NCBI GenBank assembly: GCA_021157745.1
Contig: JAGGWA010000121.1
Coordinates: 1-8,906, forward strand
Direction of reading: 5' to 3'
Length of the DNA: 8,906 nucleotides
Source of the DNA: Thermoplasmata archaeon
GTDB taxonomy: Archaea > Thermoplasmatota > E2 > UBA202 > JdFR-43
This document shows positions 1 through 6,860 of this stretch, piece after piece (position 1 is the first letter of the stretch; every line of letters starts with the position of its first letter). Under the pieces are notes generated by a model that was not told where the DNA came from, searched no databases, and saw nothing but the letters and a program-made list of their open reading frames with translations. The position numbers and the translations under genes were made by a program.

Positions 1-1671
<1,671 letters not shown>

Positions 1672-1675
<4 letters not shown>

Positions 1676-2202
1676 TTTATTTCATAACTGGAAATGAGCA
1701 TAAATATATGGAAGCAAAGAAGATAATAGGCAATATTGAAATGAAACATGTTCCATATCCGGAGATACAGGCAGATAGCCTTGAAGAGGTGGCAAAATTT
1801 GGAATAGACTATTTAAAGGATAAAATAGAGGGGAAATTTTTCCTTGAAGACTCTGGATTGTTTATCAACGCCTTAAAAGGTTTTCCGGGTGTTTATTCAG
1901 CATATGTTTTCAAAACAATTGGAAACGATGGCATTCTTAAACTTATGGAAGGGAAAAAGGAAAGAAAAGCATATTTCAAGGCTGTCATAGCATATTATGA
2001 TGGCTCAGTCCATATTTTTAGCGGAACATGTCATGGAGAGATAACAATGGAAAAGAGGGGCGAGGGTTTTGGATATGATCCTATTTTCGTGCCAGAAGGA
2101 AGCAAAAAAACATTCGGAGAAATGAGCAAAGAAGAGAAAAATAAACACTCGCACAGAGGAAAGGCTTTAACGGCTTTTAAAAAATTTCTAAATTCGCAAT
2201 GA
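1672..2202 (+). CDS. rdgB: XTP/dITP diphosphatase (Ham1/RdgB family)
   Basis: This predicted cytoplasmic house-cleaning enzyme hydrolyses deaminated purine nucleotides (XTP, ITP, dITP) to the monophosphate and pyrophosphate, keeping them out of RNA and DNA. The 176 residues cover the whole family. The substrate-binding N-terminus ITGNEHK (5-11), the metal-binding [18 protein letters not shown] (57-73, with E59 and D60), [14 protein letters not shown] (130-143) and the closing SHRGKAL (160-166) are all in the expected order. Start and bud32 stop form an ATGA overlap, so translation is probably coupled. Clustering of this gene with kae1 and bud32 is known in other archaea. Its 3' end overlaps the convergent rpe gene by 15 nt. 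Confidence 0.95.
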
Positions 2203-2808
2203 TTCTATCGCCTTTTTGTAGCTTTTGCTTCCAAAAATGTATGAGCCGGCCACAACCACATCAACGCCTGCCCTCTTTACCTTTTTAACGCTGTCGCCAT
2301 TTATTCCACCATCCACACTAATATAGCCATCGAACATTTTTCTTGCCTTCCTTATCTTTTTCACCATTCCATCTATGAATTTCTGCCCTCCAAATCCTGG
2401 CTCGACTGTCATTATCAGAAGCAAATCTATTTCATCCAAAATATTTTCCACAGTCGACAGAGAAGTTGCAGGATTTAGAGCTACGCCAACCTTGCAATGC
2501 TTTTTTATCTCTTTAACCAGCCTGTACAGGCTATGGGTTGCTTCAGCATGCACGGTTATTATATCTGCTCCAGCTTTGACAAAATCCATATAATATTTTT
2601 CTGGCTCCGAAATCATTAAATGGGCATCGAAAGGAAGCATCGTAACCTTTCTTATGCTTTTGACAACAGGGGCTCCAATAGTTATATTTGGAACGAAATG
2701 ACCATCCATGATGTCGAGATGAATCCAGTCGGCATATGGCTCTACAGCTTTTATTTCCTCTCCAAGTTTTGAAAAGTCAGCAGAAAGCAATGAAGGGGCA
2801 ACAATCAT
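2188..2808 (-). CDS. rpe: Ribulose-phosphate 3-epimerase
   Basis: The enzyme interconverts D-ribulose 5-phosphate and D-xylulose 5-phosphate in the non-oxidative pentose phosphate pathway. The protein is a 206-residue TIM barrel with all metal and catalytic positions: [14 protein letters not shown] N-terminus (S6), [14 protein letters not shown] (29-41; H30, D32), DAHLM (61-65; H63), the phosphate loop EPGFGGQKF (136-144), SVDGGIN (164-170; D166) and the second phosphate site GSYIF. I chose the ATG at 2808 because family homology begins there. The frame remains open upstream to 2856, but the extra 16 residues are hydrophobic, lie over the TATA box and do not belong to the family. No Shine-Dalgarno sequence precedes the start. 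The enzyme is patchy in archaea, which often make pentoses by the reverse ribulose monophosphate pathway, so it suggests a transketolase/transaldolase route. Confidence 0.95.
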   Translation of the reverse strand: MIVAPSLLSADFSKLGEEIKAVEPYADWIHLDIMDGHFVPNITIGAPVVKSIRKVTMLPFDAHLMISEPEKYYMDFVKAGADIITVHAEATHSLYRLVKEIKKHCKVGVALNPATSLSTVENILDEIDLLLIMTVEPGFGGQKFIDGMVKKIRKARKMFDGYISVDGGINGDSVKKVKRAGVDVVVAGSYIFGSKSYKKAIESLRI

Positions 2809-2824
2809 ATTGTTATATGCTAAG

Positions 2825-2837
2825 GTATATAAAAAAA
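2825..2837 (-). promoter_or_regulatory. TATA box of rpe, overlapping a T7 run
   Basis: Read on the minus strand, this is TTTTTTTATATAC. Its TATA core is centred about 22 nt before the rpe ATG, which would put the transcription start at or very near the start codon and give a leaderless mRNA. The absence of a Shine-Dalgarno sequence fits. The T7 run begins 23 nt after the ferredoxin stop codon and could also act as an archaeal oligo-T terminator for the ferredoxin transcript. Both roles are inferred from position. Confidence 0.55.
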
Positions 2838-2859
2838 TAATGAAAAGGGAAAACAAAGC

Positions 2860-3069
2860 TTAATCCTCTATTTTCTCCAGAGTTATGCACTCTGCTGGAC
2901 AAGACTCGACAGCCTGTTTAACGCAATCATACAAGCTGTCATCTATCTCCGGCTTCAGTACAGTGCTTATTCCCTCGTCATCAAGCTTGAACACTTCCGG
3001 GCACAGGCTCTCGCACACTCCATCTCCAATGCATGCATCCCTATCAACACTTACCTTATATTTTGCCAT
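2860..3069 (-). CDS. Single-cluster [4Fe-4S] ferredoxin with an aspartate ligand
   Basis: This 69-residue cytoplasmic electron carrier is of the Pyrococcus furiosus type. The cluster motif is CIGDGVCESLCP at 13-24: the second cysteine of the usual CxxCxxC is replaced by D16. By analogy with the P. furiosus protein, the ligands should be C13, D16, C19 and C57, while C23 and C49 are positioned to form its disulfide. An additional cysteine, C61, lies in CPAECITL. Such ferredoxins serve oxidoreductases of sugar, pyruvate, aldehyde and hydrogen metabolism. The start has a good ribosome-binding site (AGGTGAT, six bases before the ATG) and a TATA box upstream. The next gene, rpe, lies 51 nt downstream on the same strand but appears to have its own promoter. 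Confidence 0.93.
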   Translation of the reverse strand: MAKYKVSVDRDACIGDGVCESLCPEVFKLDDEGISTVLKPEIDDSLYDCVKQAVESCPAECITLEKIED

Positions 3070-3072
3070 TCA

Positions 3073-3110
3073 TATCACCTACGCCTATATGGTAAAGTTC
3101 AATATAAAAT
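3073..3110 (-). promoter_or_regulatory. Ferredoxin promoter and ribosome-binding site
   Basis: On the minus strand, ATTTTATATT (3101-3110) is a TATA-like element about 36 nt before the ferredoxin ATG. A start about 25 nt downstream of it would leave a short leader that holds AGGTGAT (3076-3082), which pairs with the 3' end of archaeal 16S rRNA (ending AUCACCUCC). Confidence 0.5.
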
Positions 3111-3380
3111 TTGCTATCTCACCTTTGCTATCGTTTTGCTTCTTTGAATTTTAAATGAATAAAGAATTTCATCTTATACTCCTTCGCATAGTCACATGAT
3201 GATAGATATCCAAGAAGTGGAAGGTCTGATGGTGCATTGAGTCAAGAATTTATAGATGAAAATATCAATGGCTGATTGGCTGATAATATGGTATAATCCA
3301 ACAACGATGGATATGCTGGCAGCTTAATGTGATGCTTCGATCGGATTTAAACGATCGCTTTTTATGGAAAAATTTCGATG
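3111..3380. other. Intergenic region without a recognisable gene
   Basis: This stretch separates the divergent ferredoxin and membrane-protein promoters. No intact reading frame above about 25 codons is credible on either strand. It contains a perfect tandem 8-mer (TGGCTGAT twice, 3269-3284), a palindromic hairpin followed by T5 (3338-3363), and a minus-strand frame (3128-3346) with only one internal stop. No tRNA T-loop pattern and no well-spaced C/D-box set was found. It may hold a small RNA, decayed coding DNA or only spacer. Confidence 0.5.
3338..3363 (+). terminator. CGATCG hairpin followed by T5
   Basis: CGATCG (3338-3343) and CGATCG (3352-3357) pair across the 8-nt loop GATTTAAA and are followed by CTTTTT. 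This looks like a hairpin plus oligo-T transcription stop for the plus strand. No plus-strand gene lies upstream to be terminated, because the neighbouring genes run leftward. It could instead end an unseen small transcript, or be a pair of palindromic protein-binding sites about 40 nt upstream of the membrane-protein TATA box. Confidence 0.35.
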
Positions 3381-3381
3381 G

Positions 3382-3415
3382 TTTTATATAAGGTATAAAA
3401 TTTAAAGATTGGTGA
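3382..3415 (+). promoter_or_regulatory. Promoter and ribosome-binding site of the small membrane protein gene
   Basis: TTTTATATA (3382-3390) is a good archaeal TATA box; a second AT-rich element, GGTATAAAAT, follows directly. GGTGA at 3411-3415 lies five bases before the ATG at 3421. The same GGTGA plus five-base spacing precedes the start chosen for rpl21e. Confidence 0.5.
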
Positions 3416-3420
3416 ATTAA

Positions 3421-3774
3421 ATGGGAGGGGAAAAACCAACTGGAATAGTTGTGCTGGCTGTGTTGTATGTGATTGAAGGACTATTTGGACTTGGCTACGG
3501 AGCTATGCTGGTCAGCGGCGGCATGATGGGATTCGCTGGAATGGGGCTTGCTGGCTCTTTGTTGGCGGGCATAGGTGCCATAGTGCTTATAATTGGTCTG
3601 ATTGACTTTGCTGTAGCCTATGGGCTCTGGAATTTGCGACCATGGGCGAGGACAGTTGCAATAATTTTCGCAATCATTGGTTTGCTTGGATTTCCAATAG
3701 GAACAATCATATCAATAATAATTCTATGGTACCTGTTTAAGCCAGAGATAAAGGAAGCTTTCGGCGTTCAGTAA
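3421..3774 (+). CDS. Small four-helix integral membrane protein, function unknown
   Basis: This 117-residue protein is almost entirely hydrophobic. Likely membrane segments are residues 8-31, 44-66, 76-91 and 92-106. Between the second and third lies the polar turn YGLWNLRPWARTVA, and the chain ends in a charged tail, YLFKPEIKEAFG. The pattern 'GLW-x-LRPWAR ... GFPIGTIISIIILWYLFKPE' recalls the DUF2127-like group of small archaeal and bacterial membrane proteins with no assigned function; this is recognition by eye, not a search result. It has a promoter and ribosome-binding site of its own. The pus10 gene begins 40 nt downstream with a separate TATA-like element, so a functional link is not implied. 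I do not assign a role. Confidence 0.8.
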   Translation: MGGEKPTGIVVLAVLYVIEGLFGLGYGAMLVSGGMMGFAGMGLAGSLLAGIGAIVLIIGLIDFAVAYGLWNLRPWARTVAIIFAIIGLLGFPIGTIISIIILWYLFKPEIKEAFGVQ

Positions 3775-3790
3775 TAGTCGGTAGCAATAA

Positions 3791-3798
3791 TTAAATAA
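3791..3798 (+). promoter_or_regulatory. TATA-like element of the pus10 operon
   Basis: TTAAATAA is centred about 20 nt before the pus10 GTG, and no Shine-Dalgarno sequence is seen between them. This arrangement points to a leaderless mRNA beginning at or next to the GTG. Read-through from the upstream membrane-protein gene is an alternative, since no T-run separates the two. Confidence 0.4.
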
Positions 3799-3814
3799 GT
3801 CACCATATACCAAT

Positions 3815-5005
3815 GTGGACATTGAGCTTGCAAAAAAGATAGCTTCGTTTGGGCTATGCGATTCATGCTTGGGAAGACAGTTTACTGGTATCGCTGCTGA
3901 TAATAATAAGGAGAGAGGAAAGAAGATAAGGGAGCAGCTTGGTATAGAAGAAAGCAAGCATTGCTGGCTCTGCGATGATTTAATCAATGACATTCCGTTA
4001 ATGGCTTCTCTATGCATCGATGCATTGAAGGAATATGAATTCGATACATTTCTGGTTGGATGCAAAATAGATGATGAGGTTTTGCTGAAGGAGCGAAGAA
4101 TAGCGAATCCAGAGCAGGAAAGTATAAAGAGAGAAATAGACAGGGAGATAGGAAAGATAATAGCGAGAGAAATGAAAAAGTTGCCAAGTTTTAAAAATCC
4201 AGATGTTGTTGTCACAATCGACACTACATGCTATGATGTAAAGGTGGATGCAAGATCAATTTATATATATGGACGCTATCGAAAGTTAAAGCGTGGCATT
4301 CCTCAAACAAAATGGCCATGCCGCCATTGCAATGGCTTGGGCTGCATATATTGCAATTTTACGGGGAAAATGTATGAGGAAAGCGTTGAGGAGTTAATAG
4401 CAAAGCCAGCTGTGGAAATGAGTGTGGCAAGCGATGAAAGCTTTCATGGAGCTGGAAGGGAAGATATCGATGTTCGCATGCTCGGAAATGGTCGCCCTTT
4501 TATACTAGAGCTGAAGCAACCGAGAAAAAGAAAGATTAACCTCGAGGAATTGCAAAAAAGGATAAATGAATACGCAAAAGGGAAGGTTGAGGTTTTAAAT
4601 TTAAGATTTGCCAAAAAGGAGGAAGTGAGGAAAATAAAAGCAGCCAAATACCCAAAAATTTATAAGGTGAAGATAAAATTCACGAAAAAGGAAAAAATTT
4701 ATGAAGCAGTAAATGCATTAATAGGCAGAGAAATAAGCCAGGCGACCCCTACAAGAGTGTTGCATAGAAGGGCAGACATAGTTAGAAAGAGGAAGATAAT
4801 AGATGTAAAAATAGAGGAAATGAAAATGAATGAAGCAACTTTGATAATAAAAGCGGAATCAGGCACATACATCAAGGAGCTTATAACAGGAGATAATGGT
4901 CGCACTACGCCCTCGCTATCCGAGCTGGCTGGCGATGATGTTAAAGTAGAAAGTTTGGATGTAATTGGAATTGGTGATGAAGATGAAAAGATCGAGAGGA
5001 TTTAG
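3815..5005 (+). CDS. pus10: tRNA pseudouridine synthase Pus10
   Basis: Archaeal Pus10 converts U54 and U55 in the tRNA T-loop to pseudouridine. The 396 residues follow the family plan. The N-terminal THUMP-bearing part has a zinc site formed by CDSC (15-18) and CWLC (50-53). A second cysteine cluster, CRHCNGLGCIYC (169-180), follows, and then the catalytic domain with GAGREDIDVRMLGNGRPF, where D217 is the predicted nucleophile. The C-terminal part ends with TYIKELITGDNGRTTPSLSE, typical of the family. The start is a GTG; an ATG two bases earlier is out of frame and stops after nine codons, and the CDSC motif requires a start near here. It leads a six-gene RNA and translation operon and overlaps rpl21e by 23 nt. 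Confidence 0.93.
   Translation: MDIELAKKIASFGLCDSCLGRQFTGIAADNNKERGKKIREQLGIEESKHCWLCDDLINDIPLMASLCIDALKEYEFDTFLVGCKIDDEVLLKERRIANPEQESIKREIDREIGKIIAREMKKLPSFKNPDVVVTIDTTCYDVKVDARSIYIYGRYRKLKRGIPQTKWPCRHCNGLGCIYCNFTGKMYEESVEELIAKPAVEMSVASDESFHGAGREDIDVRMLGNGRPFILELKQPRKRKINLEELQKRINEYAKGKVEVLNLRFAKKEEVRKIKAAKYPKIYKVKIKFTKKEKIYEAVNALIGREISQATPTRVLHRRADIVRKRKIIDVKIEEMKMNEATLIIKAESGTYIKELITGDNGRTTPSLSELAGDDVKVESLDVIGIGDEDEKIERI
4973..4977 (+). promoter_or_regulatory. Ribosome-binding site deciding the rpl21e start
   Basis: GGTGA lies inside the 3' end of pus10, exactly five bases before the ATG at 4983. This spacing is the same as for the membrane-protein gene and selects 4983 over the in-frame ATG at 4977, which overlaps the site itself, and over the TTG at 4965. 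Confidence 0.55.
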
Positions 5006-5273
5006 GAGTAAAAGCAGGAGTAAGTTGAAAAAGAAGTATAGAGCTGGAAGAATGAATTTGATTACGAAAGTGATGCAGGAGTTTAAGAAAGGAGAGAAAG
5101 TAACTATAGTAATAGATCCTTCTTTTCACCATGGAATGCCACATCCCCGCTTCCATGGCAGGACAGGTAGCATAGAAGGAATGCAGGGAGATGCATATAT
5201 CGTAAAGATAAGAGATGGAAACAAGGAAAAGCGTATAATATCATCTCCAGTTCATCTGAGAAGGGTAACATGA
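4983..5273 (+). CDS. rpl21e: 50S ribosomal protein L21e
   Basis: This is an archaeal/eukaryotic-type protein of the large ribosomal subunit with an SH3-like barrel fold. From the ATG at 4983 it has 96 residues, matching the usual 95-98. The N-terminus MKRSRGFRSKSRSKLKKKY is the basic tail expected of L21e. The core signature PSFHHGMPHPRFHGRTG and the closing SPVHLRRV identify the family clearly. The frame is open further upstream, to 4965, but those residues have no counterpart in the family and the ribosome-binding site favours 4983. The gene overlaps pus10 by 23 nt and its stop forms ATGA with rpoF, so its output is probably tied to both neighbours. Confidence 0.95.
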   Translation: MKRSRGFRSKSRSKLKKKYRAGRMNLITKVMQEFKKGEKVTIVIDPSFHHGMPHPRFHGRTGSIEGMQGDAYIVKIRDGNKEKRIISSPVHLRRVT

Positions 5274-5581
5274 AAATTGTTCTTATCTCAGAGGTAAAAG
5301 AAACTCTCTCAAAGCTGAGCAACGAAAGAGAGTTGAAAAGAGAACAAAAAATAGCCTTGGAGCATGCGGAAAAGGTGAATCCGATTGCAGCGAAGAAAGC
5401 AAGGGAGCTGGTTTCAAAATTGATGGAGATTGGAAGAATAGAGGAAAAGCATGCATGCAAGATAGCAGATTTATTGCCGAAAGATGAAGATGAAGTGCTT
5501 GCAATATTCGCAAAAGAAACATATGTTCCATCAAAAGAAGAGATTGAGCAGATACTCAAATTGGTGAAGGAATATAGTTAG
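5270..5581 (+). CDS. rpoF: DNA-directed RNA polymerase subunit F (Rpb4-like)
   Basis: This 103-residue protein corresponds to archaeal RpoF, which pairs with RpoE to form the stalk of RNA polymerase, helping DNA melting, initiation and processivity. The sequence has the all-helical, highly charged pattern of the family: a central AEKVNPIAAKKARELVSKL helix, IADLLPKDEDEVLAIFAKE (65-83) and a final EEIEQILKLVKEY helix. The identification rests on the ADLLPxDxDEVxAIFAKE-type motif and on position, since rpl21e - rpoF - DUF655 is a recurrent euryarchaeal order. Start and upstream stop overlap as ATGA. Its TAG stop contributes the first G of the GGAGGG ribosome-binding site of the next gene. Confidence 0.9.
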   Translation: MKIVLISEVKETLSKLSNERELKREQKIALEHAEKVNPIAAKKARELVSKLMEIGRIEEKHACKIADLLPKDEDEVLAIFAKETYVPSKEEIEQILKLVKEYS

Positions 5582-5586
5582 GAGGG
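5581..5586 (+). promoter_or_regulatory. Strong ribosome-binding site of the DUF655 gene
   Basis: GGAGGG begins on the last base of the rpoF stop codon and lies three bases before the ATG at 5590. Confidence 0.6.
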
Positions 5587-5589
5587 ATA

Positions 5590-6141
5590 ATGGAGGATTA
5601 TGTTTATATTTTGGATTATCTACCCATGGGGAGGCATCCATATAAAAGAAGGCCCGTAGCTTATGGAATCGGAGAAAGCCAGTTTACATTACTCGAGTTA
5701 ATACCGAAGCCAAATGTTACACTATCAATAGGAGAGCGTGTTTATGTTGGAAAAGAGCTTGATAAAAGAGAAAAAATAATGAAGGTTAAAGGAAGAATAA
5801 GCTACGACGAGCTCACGCCCACGGCGCACGGCGAGCTGCTTTATGTTTTAATAGACATAGTGAAAAGAAATGAGGATAGGTTCGTAAAATTTTTCAATGA
5901 AGCCCCTCCAATAACAACTCGTTTCCATTCTCTTGAGCTACTTCCTGGCTTGGGTAAAAAAACAATGCTTGAGATACTTGAGGAAAGGAAAAAGAAGCCT
6001 TTCGAGAGTTTCGAAGATATTTCCAAGAGAGTGAAAAATTTGCATCATCCTGAAAAGCTGATTGCCAAGAGAGTTCTCGAGGAATTGCAGGATCCGCATC
6101 AAAAATACCGCCTTTTCACTCGCCCGCCGTTAATGAAATGA
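5590..6141 (+). CDS. DUF655 family protein with helix-hairpin-helix, probable nucleic-acid binding
   Basis: This 183-residue protein belongs to an archaeal family usually found between rpoF and ksgA. The N-terminal half starts with DYVYILDYLPMGRHP and contains a beta-rich, OB-like stretch ending near residue 70 (SIGERVYVGKE at 46-56). The C-terminal half carries a helix-hairpin-helix, LLPGLGKKTMLEILEER (117-133), followed by a second HhH-like segment (about 138-166) and the tail KYRLFTRPP. HhH motifs bind DNA or RNA backbones without sequence specificity. The neighbourhood of ribosomal protein, RNA polymerase subunit, pseudouridine synthase and rRNA methylase genes suggests a role with RNA. 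No catalytic residues are evident, and the exact function is unknown. The stop overlaps ksgA as ATGA. Confidence 0.88.
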   Translation: MEDYVYILDYLPMGRHPYKRRPVAYGIGESQFTLLELIPKPNVTLSIGERVYVGKELDKREKIMKVKGRISYDELTPTAHGELLYVLIDIVKRNEDRFVKFFNEAPPITTRFHSLELLPGLGKKTMLEILEERKKKPFESFEDISKRVKNLHHPEKLIAKRVLEELQDPHQKYRLFTRPPLMK

Positions 6142-6860
6142 GGCTGGGGCAGAATTTTTTGATTGATGAAAGAGTGGCATCTCGCCAGGTTAAATATGCG
6201 AATTTGAAGAAGGATGACGTTATTCTGGAAATCGGAGCTGGATATGGAATTTTAACAAAGAAAATGGCAAAAATTGCAAAGGTTATAGCAATAGAAATAG
6301 ACGAGCGTTTTATAGAAAGCCTGGAGAAAATACCTAATGTCGATGTTATACACGCCGACGCCCTAAAAATTGATTTTAATGAATTGGATTTCAACAAAAT
6401 TGTTTCAAATTTGCCATATCAGATTTCCTCGCCCATCACCTTTAAAATTCTTGAAAGTGAATTTGAGCTCGCCATCTTAATGTATCAGAAGGAGTTTGCA
6501 GCCCGTCTGACAGCGAGACCAGGAAGCAAGGATTATTCTCGCCTCACAGTAATGGCTCATTACAAAGCTGATTTTGAATTGCTTGAGGAAGTGCCCCCTG
6601 AAGCATTTAGGCCAATTCCGAAAGTGGCATCATGCATAGTTAAAGTTAAGCCAATTGGAAGGCGTTTCGATGTGGATGAAAAGATTTTTGAAAGAGTGAC
6701 AAAAGCCATATTCATGCACAGGAGAAAGAAAATAAAAAATGCCCTCGCTTTGGAAGGAATGCCATCGCATGTTCCATACGGCGATTACAGAGCGGAGCAG
6801 CTTTCACCAGAACAAATAGCTTATATTGCGAAGTTTGTTTCAGAACATGGACTTGTTTAA
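6138..6860 (+). CDS. ksgA: 16S rRNA (adenine-N6,N6)-dimethyltransferase KsgA/Dim1
   Basis: The enzyme uses S-adenosylmethionine to dimethylate the two adjacent adenosines in the 3'-terminal helix 45 loop of 16S rRNA during small-subunit maturation. Motifs run in order: GQNFLID (4-10), SAM-binding EIGAGYGILTKKM (31-43), acidic AIEID (51-55) for the SAM ribose, HADALKIDF (72-80), the catalytic NLPYQISSP (91-99), MYQKEFAARL (115-124) and FRPIPKVAS (157-165). The C-terminal helical domain is present. At 240 residues it is shorter than typical archaeal Dim1 because the chain begins right at RLGQNFLID, without the usual 15-25 residue N-terminal extension. No in-frame upstream ATG, GTG or TTG supports a longer start, and ATGA overlap with DUF655 favours 6138. 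It overlaps the peptidase gene by 14 nt. Confidence 0.95.
   Translation: MRLGQNFLIDERVASRQVKYANLKKDDVILEIGAGYGILTKKMAKIAKVIAIEIDERFIESLEKIPNVDVIHADALKIDFNELDFNKIVSNLPYQISSPITFKILESEFELAILMYQKEFAARLTARPGSKDYSRLTVMAHYKADFELLEEVPPEAFRPIPKVASCIVKVKPIGRRFDVDEKIFERVTKAIFMHRRKKIKNALALEGMPSHVPYGDYRAEQLSPEQIAYIAKFVSEHGLV

Noticed and set aside
2809..2856. Signal peptide or membrane anchor on the epimerase (hydrophobic stretch upstream of 2808)
   Set aside because: It is translated T-rich promoter DNA; the family N-terminus begins at the ATG at 2808.
3196..3240. Fourteen-codon peptide gene starting ATGATG
   Set aside because: It has no ribosome-binding site and no promoter, and is within chance expectation.
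3196..3275. C/D-box guide RNA (ATGATGA at 3196, CTGA at 3226 and 3272)
   Set aside because: The spacing between boxes is too long and irregular for an archaeal C/D sRNA (about 80 nt from C to the last CTGA), and no C' box is properly placed.
3790..4224. Minus-strand frames inside pus10 and other genes
   Set aside because: They are antisense shadows rich in serine, leucine and isoleucine, with no family motifs, lying over strongly conserved plus-strand genes.
4965..4982. Longer L21e from TTG 4965 or ATG 4977
   Set aside because: The extra residues are not found in L21e proteins, and the GGTGA site has the right spacing only for the ATG at 4983.
6826..6846. Start of the M24 peptidase at TTG 6826
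   Set aside because: The ATG at 6847 is stronger and the added residues do not match the family's N-terminus.
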